Shown here one piece after another: positions 9,184 to 20,740 of a stretch of 48,484 bases of DNA (its first letter is position 1; each line of letters begins with the position of its first letter). The notes beneath the pieces were generated by a model. That model did not search any database and had not been told where the DNA came from. It worked only from the letters and a program-made list of their open reading frames with translations. Both the position numbers and the translations under genes were made by a program. This DNA comes from Burkholderiales bacterium. Its GTDB lineage: Bacteria; Pseudomonadota; Gammaproteobacteria; Burkholderiales; Burkholderiaceae_C. The DNA lies in the NCBI GenBank assembly GCA_025350145.1, contig JANXYH010000164.1, forward strand, positions 1 to 48,484, read 5' to 3'.

Positions 9184-9626
9184 TTGGACAGAGCGGCTTT
9201 GACGGCGGCCGAGACCTGGCCCATCTCGGCCTTGCCGGCCAGCAGGGATTTGGCGGCGGCCATGACTCTACCCATGTCGGCAGGGCCGCTGGGTTGGAGT
9301 TCGGCCACCAAGGCGGCCACGGCGGCAGCCACTTCCTCGGCCGACAGGCGCTGCGGCAGGTAGGCCTGGAGCACGGCCATCTCGGCGCTTTCCTTGTCGA
9401 CCAGGTCCGCGCGGCCACCCGCGGCAAAGGCGCTGATCGAGTCCTTGCGCTGCTTGATCAGTTTGTCAATGATGGCCGTGATCGCGGCGTCGTCGAGCAT
9501 GATGCGCTCGTCCACCTCGCGCTGTTTGATCGCGGCCAGCAGCATCCGGATGGTCAACAGCCGGGCGCTGTCCTTGGCGCGCATGGCCGCCTTCATGTCG
9601 TCGTTGAGCGTGTTTTTCAGGAGCAT
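9180..9626 (-). CDS. yqeY: GatB/YqeY domain protein
   Basis: 148 residues. The YqeY family resembles the tRNA-binding tail of the GatB subunit of the amidotransferase that makes Gln-tRNA; the molecular role of the stand-alone protein is uncertain. Typical segments are MKAAMRAKDSARLLTIRMLL, KQREVDERIMLDDAAITAII, KQRKDSISAF and the C-terminal LLAGKAEMGQVSAAVKAAL. The ATG at 9624-9626 is used, since the open frame upstream crosses the terminator-like hairpin. It follows rpsU, an arrangement common in betaproteobacteria, but the usual next gene dnaG is replaced here by the DUF442 gene. Confidence 0.9.
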   Translation of the reverse strand: MLLKNTLNDDMKAAMRAKDSARLLTIRMLLAAIKQREVDERIMLDDAAITAIIDKLIKQRKDSISAFAAGGRADLVDKESAEMAVLQAYLPQRLSAEEVAAAVAALVAELQPSGPADMGRVMAAAKSLLAGKAEMGQVSAAVKAALSK

Positions 9627-9670
9627 GGCGAGGGGCTGGAGGGCAGGTGGAGTGTGGGCGACAGGAACGC

Positions 9671-9702
9671 AAAACGCCCGCTGCGGCAAGCCGCGCGGGC
9701 GT
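9671..9702 (-). terminator. Hairpin downstream of rpsU
   Basis: Read leftward, ACGCCCGC (pairing of 9695-9702 with 9674-9681) encloses a second perfect GCGGC/GCCGC stem (9683-9687 with 9690-9694), making a long nearly perfect stem with a two-base loop. On the reverse strand it is followed by four T (complement of AAAA 9671-9674). The short T run suggests partial termination, letting some transcripts continue into yqeY. Confidence 0.7.
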
Positions 9703-9728
9703 CAGGTCAAACAGTGGATGCGAAGCGC

Positions 9729-9941
9729 TTAGAACAGCTTCTTCGGCAACTGCATGCTGCGCACGCGCTTGTAGTGGCGCTTGACCGCAGCCGCCTTCTT
9801 GCGCTTGCGCTCGGCGGTGGGCTTTTCATAGAACTCGCGGGCGCGCAGGTCGGTCAGCAGGCCGAGCTTTTCAATCGTGCGTTTGAAGCGGCGCAGCGCC
9901 ACATCAAAAGGCTCGTTTTCTTTGACGCGAATCGTGGTCAT
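9729..9941 (-). CDS. rpsU: 30S ribosomal protein bS21
   Basis: 70 residues, full length for bS21. It sits on the small subunit near the anti-Shine-Dalgarno end of 16S rRNA and helps mRNA selection. The start [20 protein letters not shown] and the very basic body ([18 protein letters not shown]) are diagnostic. A GAGGACC tract lies about 13 bases upstream of the ATG, a little far for a strong Shine-Dalgarno. The upstream region, which should hold the promoter, contains a four-copy 11-bp tandem repeat (10011-10054). A hairpin terminator separates it from yqeY. Confidence 0.97.
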   Translation of the reverse strand: MTTIRVKENEPFDVALRRFKRTIEKLGLLTDLRAREFYEKPTAERKRKKAAAVKRHYKRVRSMQLPKKLF

Positions 9942-10010
9942 GTAAAGGTCAGGTCCTCAGGTGTTGCGCCAGCTCTGCTGATTGCGCCTAGGCTTAGCCG
10001 CCAAGCTCGG

Positions 10011-10054
10011 CCACTAAACGGCCGCTAAACGGCCACTAAACGGTCGCTAAACAT
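10011..10054. repeat. 11-bp tandem repeat, four copies, upstream of rpsU
   Basis: Four head-to-tail units: CCACTAAACGG (10011-10021), CCGCTAAACGG (10022-10032), CCACTAAACGG (10033-10043) and TCGCTAAACAT (10044-10054). Each keeps the core GCTAAAC or ACTAAAC. The period is close to one turn of DNA, so the cores lie on one face of the helix. It is 70-113 bases upstream of the rpsU start codon and is not coding in any supported gene. Confidence 0.9.
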
Positions 10055-10082
10055 CTGCGCAGCCGCCTTTGGCGCTCAGCGC

Positions 10083-10099
10083 GTTGGGCAGGGCCCAAC
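10083..10099. other. Perfect inverted repeat (stem-loop) after the CoA-transferase gene
   Basis: GTTGGGC (10083-10089), loop AGG, GCCCAAC (10093-10099). It lies about 80 bases past the CoA-transferase stop in the 239-base gap before rpsU. There is no T run on either side, so it could be a rho-independent-like 3' end, an RNA processing stem or an operator. Nothing else is recognised in the rest of the gap (10055-10180). Confidence 0.45.
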
Positions 10100-10180
10100 T
10101 TCGCGCATGGCTTTTGGCAAAGACAATGATTCTACTTCGGAATTTGACCAACGGCCAAGGCAGCAGACCGGAGCCCGCCT

Positions 10181-11596
10181 TTATCGCCCCGGCCAGGCTG
10201 GCGGATGCGTGCCCGGCCGAACCGAGGGTCTGTCCCAGCCCGCAGGGGTGTGGCTGAACCGGGCCGCGTGGCGTGCGGCCACCAGCTTGCCCCACCCGGA
10301 TTCGGTGGTTTCCAGATAGGGTTTGATGGAGGGCTTGATGGCGGCCAGGCCATTGGCCACGCGACCCAGGCTGCGCAGCCAATGGCCCGTCTGCGCCAGG
10401 CTCAGGCGGACCAGCCAACTGCCACCCTCGCGGGCCTGGCGCAGCCGCGCGGCCTGGGCCGCGAAGGCCATCAGCAGGCCGGTGGCGCAATCCAGGATCT
10501 GGGTCGGCAGTGCCTTGGGGGCATCGGCGCCGGCCGCCATGCGCTCGGCCTCGTTGAAGCCGCTGGCGCTTTGCACCAGCGAGTCGAACGCCCGCCGGCC
10601 GGACCAGGGGCCGACATGGCCGTAGGCCGACAAGCTGATGCAGACGATGCCGGGGCGGATCTGCGCCACCTGCTCGGGGCCGAAGCCCAGCGCCGCCAGG
10701 CCGCCCGGGCGGTAGCCCTGGACGAAGACATCGGCCTCGGCCAGCAGGGCCCGCAGCGCCGCCTGGCCCGCCGGCTCGCGCAACTCCAGATGGCATGAAA
10801 GCTTGCCGCGGCTGGTCTCGATGATGCTTTCGATGTTCGGCAGCGCCGGCGAATTGACCAGCAGCACGTCGGCACCGTAGGCCGCCAGGGTGCGGCCGCA
10901 GATCGGCCCTGCCAGGATGCGCGTCAGGTCGAGCACCCGCAGCCCGCTCAGGGGGCGCTGCTCGGTGGCCAAAGGCGCCCAGGGCAGCGGCGGCGCGTCG
11001 CCCAATTTCTGCCAGACCAGCAGCGGCAGGCCGGCCACCGCCTGGCCCTGGGGGTGGGCATCCCAGTCGGCGACGCTGCGTACCGCCGCAACGACCAGTT
11101 GGGCATCGGCGGCGGCCTGCTCGAACGCCAGCGCGCTGCGTGGCGCCAGTGCGGCCTCGACCGCACTGCGCGGTGTCTGCGCGCCCTCGGGCAGGCCGAG
11201 CAGGCGCAACACGCCATCGCGGTGGTGGGCAAAGTTGGTGTGCACCCGGACCCAGCCATCAGCACAGCGGTACAGGCCCGAGAGCTTGTCCCAGGCCTCG
11301 GGTGTGCGGCCATCGATGCTGAACCAATTCAGGCATTCCAGCGTGGCTGCTGTGATGTCGACCGCCACGTCCTGCGCCAGGCCGTTGCGCACCCGGCCGA
11401 TCTGGCTGGCCGCCAGCGCTGCCGCTGCCAACGCCGCCTGCGCGACTGTGCCCACCGCAAAGGTCGATGGCAGCACCGGGTCGGCGCCGATCAGGCTCAG
11501 CCGCGCCAGCGCCGACCGCGGCAGCGCCGCGTCGGCCCAGAGACATTCAAGCGCCTGGCGGGCGGACGTCAATGCAGACAGGGCTGGCGGTTCCAT
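10181..11596 (-). CDS. CoA-transferase of the CaiB/BaiF (family III) type, permuted layout
   Basis: 471 residues. Family III enzymes move CoA between carboxylic acids through an aspartyl-CoA intermediate. The classic N-terminal signature SGLRVLDLTRILAGPICGRTLAAYGADVLLV is found at about residues 217-247 instead of near residue 5, followed by YGHVGPWSGRRAFDSLVQSASG and the likely catalytic Asp369 in QILDCATGLL. Residues 40-205 instead resemble the middle and C-terminal parts of ordinary members (FSIDGRTPEAWDKLSGLYRCADGWVRVH). The order therefore looks permuted or partly duplicated, and the first module lacks the Asp. The start is three bases after the osmC-like stop, so it is the third gene of a purL-led leftward run. 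The substrate is unknown. Confidence 0.82.
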   Translation of the reverse strand: MEPPALSALTSARQALECLWADAALPRSALARLSLIGADPVLPSTFAVGTVAQAALAAAALAASQIGRVRNGLAQDVAVDITAATLECLNWFSIDGRTPEAWDKLSGLYRCADGWVRVHTNFAHHRDGVLRLLGLPEGAQTPRSAVEAALAPRSALAFEQAAADAQLVVAAVRSVADWDAHPQGQAVAGLPLLVWQKLGDAPPLPWAPLATEQRPLSGLRVLDLTRILAGPICGRTLAAYGADVLLVNSPALPNIESIIETSRGKLSCHLELREPAGQAALRALLAEADVFVQGYRPGGLAALGFGPEQVAQIRPGIVCISLSAYGHVGPWSGRRAFDSLVQSASGFNEAERMAAGADAPKALPTQILDCATGLLMAFAAQAARLRQAREGGSWLVRLSLAQTGHWLRSLGRVANGLAAIKPSIKPYLETTESGWGKLVAARHAARFSHTPAGWDRPSVRPGTHPPAWPGR

Positions 11597-11599
11597 TCT

Positions 11600-12088
11600 T
11601 CACTCCTGGGGTGATGGCGCGTGGACCACCTCGGCCTGGCAGGCCAGCTCGAAGTTGACCGAATTGGCGATGAAGCACAGCGCATGCGCCTCGTGGTGCA
11701 GCGCCTGTGCGCGGGCCAGGTCGTCGCCGGCCCGGATGCTCACCTGCGGCCGCAACAGCACTCGGCTGAAACGGCCGCCGCCATTGCCCTGCTCATGCAT
11801 CGTGCCGATGGGCAGGTCGCGGTAGGCCAGCACCGCAATGCCCGCAGCGCTGGCCAGGTGCAGGTACCAGAGTTGGTGGCAACTCGACAGGCTGGCGACC
11901 AGCAGCTCTTCGGGATTCCAGCAGGCCGCGTCGCCGCGAAAGGCGGGGTCCGAACTGGCGGCGATGTCGGCCTTGCCGGGCGCCGACAGGCGGTGTTCGC
12001 GGCCATAGGCGGTGTAGCCCGAGGTGCCACTGCCGCGGTTGCCGATCCAGTCCAGTTGCAGGCGGTAGAGGTGCTCGCGGTCGGTCAT
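11600..12088 (-). CDS. OsmC/Ohr-family peroxiredoxin-like protein
   Basis: 162 residues. OsmC and Ohr proteins reduce organic hydroperoxides with a pair of cysteines. Both are present: Cys70 in the helix NPEELLVASLSSCHQLWYL and Cys138 in HEAHALCFIANSVNFE. The length and the WIGNRGSGTSGY start fit the OsmC-like subgroup rather than Ohr. No signal peptide; cytosolic. It sits 41 bases after purL and three bases before the CoA-transferase, so the three are probably one transcript. Its actual substrate is not shown by the sequence. Confidence 0.88.
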   Translation of the reverse strand: MTDREHLYRLQLDWIGNRGSGTSGYTAYGREHRLSAPGKADIAASSDPAFRGDAACWNPEELLVASLSSCHQLWYLHLASAAGIAVLAYRDLPIGTMHEQGNGGGRFSRVLLRPQVSIRAGDDLARAQALHHEAHALCFIANSVNFELACQAEVVHAPSPQE

Positions 12089-12129
12089 GGTTGATCCTCA
12101 GCCGGGGTAGTGCCTGCACGGCGGCGGCG

Positions 12130-16152
<4,023 letters not shown>

Positions 16153-16210
16153 CTCGGGCCAGTCCAGGGGTACGCCCGCGATTTTAGGGCGCGGTGGGAT
16201 AATTCGACCC
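16153..16210. promoter_or_regulatory. Short divergent purL/map promoter region
   Basis: Only 58 bases separate two start codons. Rightward, GATAAT (16198-16203) is a good -10 whose start point would fall about at 16210, right at the map ATG, implying a leaderless or nearly leaderless map mRNA; no Shine-Dalgarno precedes the ATG. Leftward, TAAAAT (complement of 16181-16186) could be the -10 for purL. The -35 boxes are not convincing. Purine-responsive operator sequences were looked for and not recognised. Confidence 0.5.
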
Positions 16211-17044
16211 ATGGCCATCACCCTCAAGACTGCCGCCGATCTGGCCGGCATGCGCATCGCCGGCCGGCTGGCCTCGCAGGTGCTGGACATGCTGACGCCG
16301 CATGTCCGCCCGGGGATCAGCACCGAACAGCTCGACAAGCTGGCGCATGACCACATCGTCCAGGTCCAGGGCGGCATCCCCGCGCCGCTGAACTACGCCC
16401 CGCCGGGCTATGTGCCCTACCCGAAGTCGATCTGCACCTCGATCAACCACCAGGTCTGCCACGGCATTCCCAACGACCGGGCGCTGAAGAGTGGCGACAT
16501 CGTCAACATCGACGTGACCGTGATCAAGGACGGCTGGCACGGCGACACCAGCCGCATGTTCGTCGTCGGCGAGGGTTCGATCGCCGCCAGGCGGCTCTGC
16601 GCCCTGACCTACGAGGCAATGTGGCTGGGCATCAGCCGGGTGCGGCCGGGCGCGCGCCTGGGCGACATCGGCCATGCGATCCAGACCTTTGCCGAGCGCC
16701 AGGGCCTGTCTATCGTGCGCGAATTTTGCGGCCACGGCATCGGCCGCAAGTTCCATGAAGAGCCGCAGGTGCTGCATTACGGCAAGCCGGGCACGCTCGA
16801 CGAACTGGTGCCGGGCATGGTCTTCACGATCGAGCCCATGGTCAACGCCGGCCGGCGCGAGATCCGTGAGGCCGGCGACGGCTGGACCATCGTCACCCGC
16901 GACCGTTCGCTCTCGGCGCAATGGGAGCACACCGTGGTCGTCACCGAGACCGGCTACGAAGTGTTGACGCTGTCGGCCGGCAGCCCGGCCGTACCGGCCT
17001 TCGTCACCCCGGTCAGCAGCGTCGTACAGCCGGCCACGGTGTGA
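16211..17044 (+). CDS. map: Methionine aminopeptidase type I
   Basis: 277 residues. It removes the initiator methionine from new proteins as a di-metal enzyme. All five metal ligands are visible: Asp101 (IVNIDVTV), Asp112 (WHGDTSRM), His175 ([10 protein letters not shown]), Glu208 (FTIEPMVN) and Glu239 (QWEHTVVV), plus the substrate His84 (VCHGIPND). The C-terminus has about 30 residues beyond the catalytic core, rich in Val, Pro and Ser. It heads a rightward operon: its stop overlaps the glnD start by four bases (GTGA). Confidence 0.96.
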   Translation: MAITLKTAADLAGMRIAGRLASQVLDMLTPHVRPGISTEQLDKLAHDHIVQVQGGIPAPLNYAPPGYVPYPKSICTSINHQVCHGIPNDRALKSGDIVNIDVTVIKDGWHGDTSRMFVVGEGSIAARRLCALTYEAMWLGISRVRPGARLGDIGHAIQTFAERQGLSIVREFCGHGIGRKFHEEPQVLHYGKPGTLDELVPGMVFTIEPMVNAGRREIREAGDGWTIVTRDRSLSAQWEHTVVVTETGYEVLTLSAGSPAVPAFVTPVSSVVQPATV

Positions 17045-19671
17045 GTCGGCGGGGCGCCTTGACGGCCGTGCCCGACGCGCCTGCAGCGGCCGAATCCCTG
17101 GCCACCTTGCGGGCCCAGTTCCGCGACGGCAAGCAGGCGCTGATCGCCCGTTTCATGGCCTCGCGCGCCAGCGCGCCGGCCGCCACACGCCTGCTCAAGG
17201 CCTTGTGCCGCCATGTCGACGCCAGCTTTGCCACGCTCTGGCGCCAGGCCGAACTGCCGCCGACGGTGGCCCTGGTCGGGGTCGGCGGCTATGGCCGGGG
17301 CGAGCTGTTCCCGTACTCCGATGTCGACGTGCTGCTGCTGCTGCCCGACGCCGCCACCTTGGAGCAGCACCAGGCCCGGATCGAGGCCTTCGTCAGCGGC
17401 TGCTGGGATGTCGGGCTGGAGATCGGCTCGGCGGTGCGCACGCTCGACGACTGCGTGGCCGAGGCCAGGGCCGATGTCACCTCGCAGACGGCGATGCTCG
17501 AATCACGCTGGCTGGCCGGCAGCAAGCGCCTGGTGGCGCAGTTCCAGACGCTCACTGCCCAGGTGCTCGAACCGGCCGCCTTCCTGCGCGCCAAGACCCT
17601 GGAGATGCGCCAGCGCCACACCAAGTTCGAGGACACGCCCTACGCGCTGGAGCCGAACTGCAAGGAAAGCCCGGGTGGCCTGCGCGACCTGCAACTGGTG
17701 ATCTGGGTGGCGCGTGCCGCCGGCCTGGGCCGCAGTTGGGCCGAGCTGGCTGCCAACGGCTTGATCACGCCCTTCGAGGTGCGCCAGTTGCAGCGCCACG
17801 AGGGCACGCTGCGGCTGATCCGCGCCCGTTTGCACGCCGTCGCCGGGCGGCGCGAGGACCGGCTGGTGTTCGACCTGCAGACCGCCGTCGCCGAGAGCTT
17901 CGGCTACAGCCACAGCCGCGCCCAACGAGCCTCTGAGGTGCTGATGCACCGCTACTACTGGGCGGCCAAGGCGGTGACCCAGCTCAACCAGATCCTGATG
18001 CTCAACATCGAGGAGCGGGTCAACGCCAGCGAGGCGGCGCCGATGCGCCAGATCAACGCCCAGTTCTACGACCGTGCCGGCATGCTCGAGGTGGCGCACG
18101 ACGGGCTCTACGCCGAGAACCCGCACGCGATCCTCGAAACCTTCTTGATCTTTCAGCAGACGCCGGGCATCAGCGGGCTGTCGGCACGCACCCTGCGCGC
18201 GCTCTACAACGCCCGCAATCTGATGGACAGCGGGTTCCGCCACGACCCGTTCAACCGCGCGCTGTTCGGCGAGATCCTGCGCCAGCCGCAGGGCATCACC
18301 CATGCCTTCAGGCTGATGAACCAGACCTCGGTGCTGGGGCGCTACCTGTGGGTCTTCAGGCGCATCGTCGGGCGGATGCAGCACGACCTGTTCCATGTCT
18401 ACACCGTCGACCAGCACATCCTGATGGTGCTGCGCAACATGCGCCGCTTCTTCATCCCCGAGCATGCCCACGAGTATCCCGGCTGCTCGCAATTGGCGGC
18501 CGAATGGGACCGGCCCGAGCTGCTCTACATCGCCGCGCTGTTCCACGACGTGGCCAAGGGCCGCGGCGGCGACCACAGCACCCTGGGCGCAAAGGAGGTC
18601 AGGCACTTCTGCCGCGACCATTGCCTGGCCCGCGAGGATTCGGCGCTGATCGAGTTCCTGGTCCGGCACCACCTGACGATGAGCACCGTGGCGCAGAAGG
18701 AGGATCTGTCCGACCAGGCGGTGATCCATGCCTTTGCCGCCACCGTCGGCGATGTGCGGCGCCTCTCGGGGCTTTACCTGTTGACCGTGGCCGACATCCG
18801 CGGCACCAGCCCCAAGGTCTGGAACGCCTGGAAGGGCAAGCTGCTCGAAGATCTGTTCCGCCTGACCCGCCGCGCCCTCGGTGGCGCCAAGCCCAACCTC
18901 GACGCCGACATCGCCGCGCGCAAGCAGGAGGCGATCCAGTTGCTGGCGCTGTACAGCAAGCTGCCCGGCACCGAGGACCCGCTCTGGCGGACGCTGGAGC
19001 TGAGCTACTTTGCACGCCACGACGCCAGCGAGATCGCCTGGCACACCCGGGCCCTGTGGCGCTGCGTCGACTCGGCCGTGCCGGTGGTCTGTGCCCGGCC
19101 CTCGCCGGTCGGCGACGGCCTGCAGGTGCTGGTCTATTCGCCCGACCGCAGCGACCTGTTCGTGCGCATCTGCGGCTACTTTGACCGCGCCGGCTTCTCG
19201 ATCCAGGACGCCAAGGTACACACCAGCCGCACCGGCTTTGCGCTCGACACCTTCCAGGTCATACACCCGCAGTGCGAGGTCGGTGACCCGAGCGGCTACC
19301 GCGATCTGATCTCGCTGGTCGAGACCCAGCTTGCGGCGGCGATCAACAGCCAGGCGGCGCTGCCCGAGCCCGGCCACTTCCGCATGTCGCGTCGGGTCCG
19401 GTCGTTTCCGATCACGCCCCGGGTCTCGCTGCGACCGGACGAACGTGGCCAGCGCTGGCTGCTGTCGGTCAGCACCAGCGACCGCAGCGGCCTGCTCTAC
19501 GGCATCGCCCGGGTGCTGGCGCAGCACAAGGTGAACCTGCAACTGGCCAAGGTGACGACACTGGGCGAGCGGGTCGAGGACACCTTCTTGATCGACGGGC
19601 CGGAGCTGCAGCAGACCCGGGCGCAGTTGCAGATCGAGTCGGAATTGCTCGACGCCCTGGCGCCGGCCTGA
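17041..19671 (+). CDS. glnD: [Protein-PII] uridylyltransferase / uridylyl-removing enzyme GlnD
   Basis: 876 residues. It is the nitrogen sensor that uridylylates PII when glutamine is low and removes the group when it is high. Domains in order: nucleotidyltransferase with GGYGRGELFPYSDVDVLLLL (about 82-101), the GlnD linker region, the HD domain with FHDVAKGRGGDHS (His502-Asp503) for uridylyl removal, and two C-terminal ACT domains for glutamine sensing (VYSPDRSDLFVRICGYFDRA and SVSTSDRSGLLYGIARVLA). The GTG at 17041 overlapping the map stop is preferred; TTG 17059 or GTG 17068 are alternatives. It is followed after one base by mnmH. All domains look intact. Confidence 0.96.
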   Translation: MSRRGALTAVPDAPAAAESLATLRAQFRDGKQALIARFMASRASAPAATRLLKALCRHVDASFATLWRQAELPPTVALVGVGGYGRGELFPYSDVDVLLLLPDAATLEQHQARIEAFVSGCWDVGLEIGSAVRTLDDCVAEARADVTSQTAMLESRWLAGSKRLVAQFQTLTAQVLEPAAFLRAKTLEMRQRHTKFEDTPYALEPNCKESPGGLRDLQLVIWVARAAGLGRSWAELAANGLITPFEVRQLQRHEGTLRLIRARLHAVAGRREDRLVFDLQTAVAESFGYSHSRAQRASEVLMHRYYWAAKAVTQLNQILMLNIEERVNASEAAPMRQINAQFYDRAGMLEVAHDGLYAENPHAILETFLIFQQTPGISGLSARTLRALYNARNLMDSGFRHDPFNRALFGEILRQPQGITHAFRLMNQTSVLGRYLWVFRRIVGRMQHDLFHVYTVDQHILMVLRNMRRFFIPEHAHEYPGCSQLAAEWDRPELLYIAALFHDVAKGRGGDHSTLGAKEVRHFCRDHCLAREDSALIEFLVRHHLTMSTVAQKEDLSDQAVIHAFAATVGDVRRLSGLYLLTVADIRGTSPKVWNAWKGKLLEDLFRLTRRALGGAKPNLDADIAARKQEAIQLLALYSKLPGTEDPLWRTLELSYFARHDASEIAWHTRALWRCVDSAVPVVCARPSPVGDGLQVLVYSPDRSDLFVRICGYFDRAGFSIQDAKVHTSRTGFALDTFQVIHPQCEVGDPSGYRDLISLVETQLAAAINSQAALPEPGHFRMSRRVRSFPITPRVSLRPDERGQRWLLSVSTSDRSGLLYGIARVLAQHKVNLQLAKVTTLGERVEDTFLIDGPELQQTRAQLQIESELLDALAPA

Positions 19672-19672
19672 G

Positions 19673-20740
19673 ATGGCGCTGCGCCAGATCGACATGGCCG
19701 AGGCGGCGAACGGCCTGGCCCGCTTCGACAGCATCATCGACGTGCGCTCGCCGGCCGAATTCGCCGAGGACCATCTGCCCGGTGCGCTCAACTGGCCGGT
19801 GCTCGACGACGCGCAGCGCCGCGAGGTCGGCACGCTGTATGTGCAGACCTCGCCCCTGGCGGCGCGCAAACTGGGCTCGGCGCTGGTGGCGCGCAACATC
19901 GCCGACCACATCCAGCGCCACCTGGCCGACAAGCCGCGCGAGTGGCAGCCGCTGGTCTATTGCTGGCGTGGCGGCCAGCGCTCGGGCGCGCTGGCCTGGT
20001 TTCTCGACCAGATCGGCTTTCGCGCGACCAAGCTCGGTGGCGGCTACAAAGCCTTTCGTAGCCAGGTGCGGGCCGACCTGGCAGCCTGGCCGCAGCGCCT
20101 GAGCCTGCAAGTGCTGGCCGGGCGCACCGGCAGCGGCAAGACCCGGCTGCTGCAGGCCCTGGCCGAGGCCGGCGCGCAGGTGCTCGATCTGGAGGCCCTG
20201 GCCTGCCACCGCGGCTCGATCCTGGGCGGGCTGCCGGGCACGCCGCAGCCTTCACAGAAGCGCTTCGACACCTTGCTGTGGCAGGCGCTGGCGGCGCTCG
20301 ATCCGGCCCGGCCGGTGTTCGTCGAGAGCGAGAGCCGCAAGATCGGCGCGCTGCAAGTGCCCGAGGCGCTGCTGACCCATATGCGCACCGATGGCCACTG
20401 CCTGCGGGTGGAGATGGACGACGCGGCGCGGCTGCAACTGCTGGTCCAGGAGTACGGCTTCTTTGCCCAACAGCCGGCGCGGTTCTGCCAACTCCTGGAT
20501 GGCCTGGTGACGCTGCGTGGCCGCGAGCAAGTCGAAGCCTGGCAGGCGCAGGCCAATGCCGGTGACTGGCCGGGCGTCTTCGCCGATCTGATGCGCCAAC
20601 ACTACGACCCGCTCTACAACCGCTCGATAGCACGGAACTTTGCCGGCTACGCCAGCGCGCTGTCGGTGCCGCTGGCCGACGGCGGCCCGACGGCCGTGGT
20701 GGCAGCGGCGCGCGACCTGCTCGATCGCCTGGCGACATGA
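19673..20740 (+). CDS. mnmH: tRNA 2-selenouridine synthase MnmH (SelU/YbbB)
   Basis: 355 residues. It replaces sulfur by selenium, through a geranylated intermediate, at position 34 of tRNAs. The N-terminal rhodanese domain carries the catalytic Cys97 (VYCWRGGQRSGAL); the C-terminal half is a P-loop domain with GRTGSGKT (150-157). Selenophosphate is the selenium donor, so a selD elsewhere in the genome would be expected; none is in the window. It starts one base after glnD and its stop overlaps the start of rmuC (ATGA), so it belongs to the map-glnD operon. Confidence 0.94.
   Translation: MALRQIDMAEAANGLARFDSIIDVRSPAEFAEDHLPGALNWPVLDDAQRREVGTLYVQTSPLAARKLGSALVARNIADHIQRHLADKPREWQPLVYCWRGGQRSGALAWFLDQIGFRATKLGGGYKAFRSQVRADLAAWPQRLSLQVLAGRTGSGKTRLLQALAEAGAQVLDLEALACHRGSILGGLPGTPQPSQKRFDTLLWQALAALDPARPVFVESESRKIGALQVPEALLTHMRTDGHCLRVEMDDAARLQLLVQEYGFFAQQPARFCQLLDGLVTLRGREQVEAWQAQANAGDWPGVFADLMRQHYDPLYNRSIARNFAGYASALSVPLADGGPTAVVAAARDLLDRLAT

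Noticed and set aside
17503-19932. An 809-codon open frame on the - strand opposite glnD
   Set aside because: Same reason: no recognisable domain and complete coverage of glnD, whose domains are all present on the + strand.
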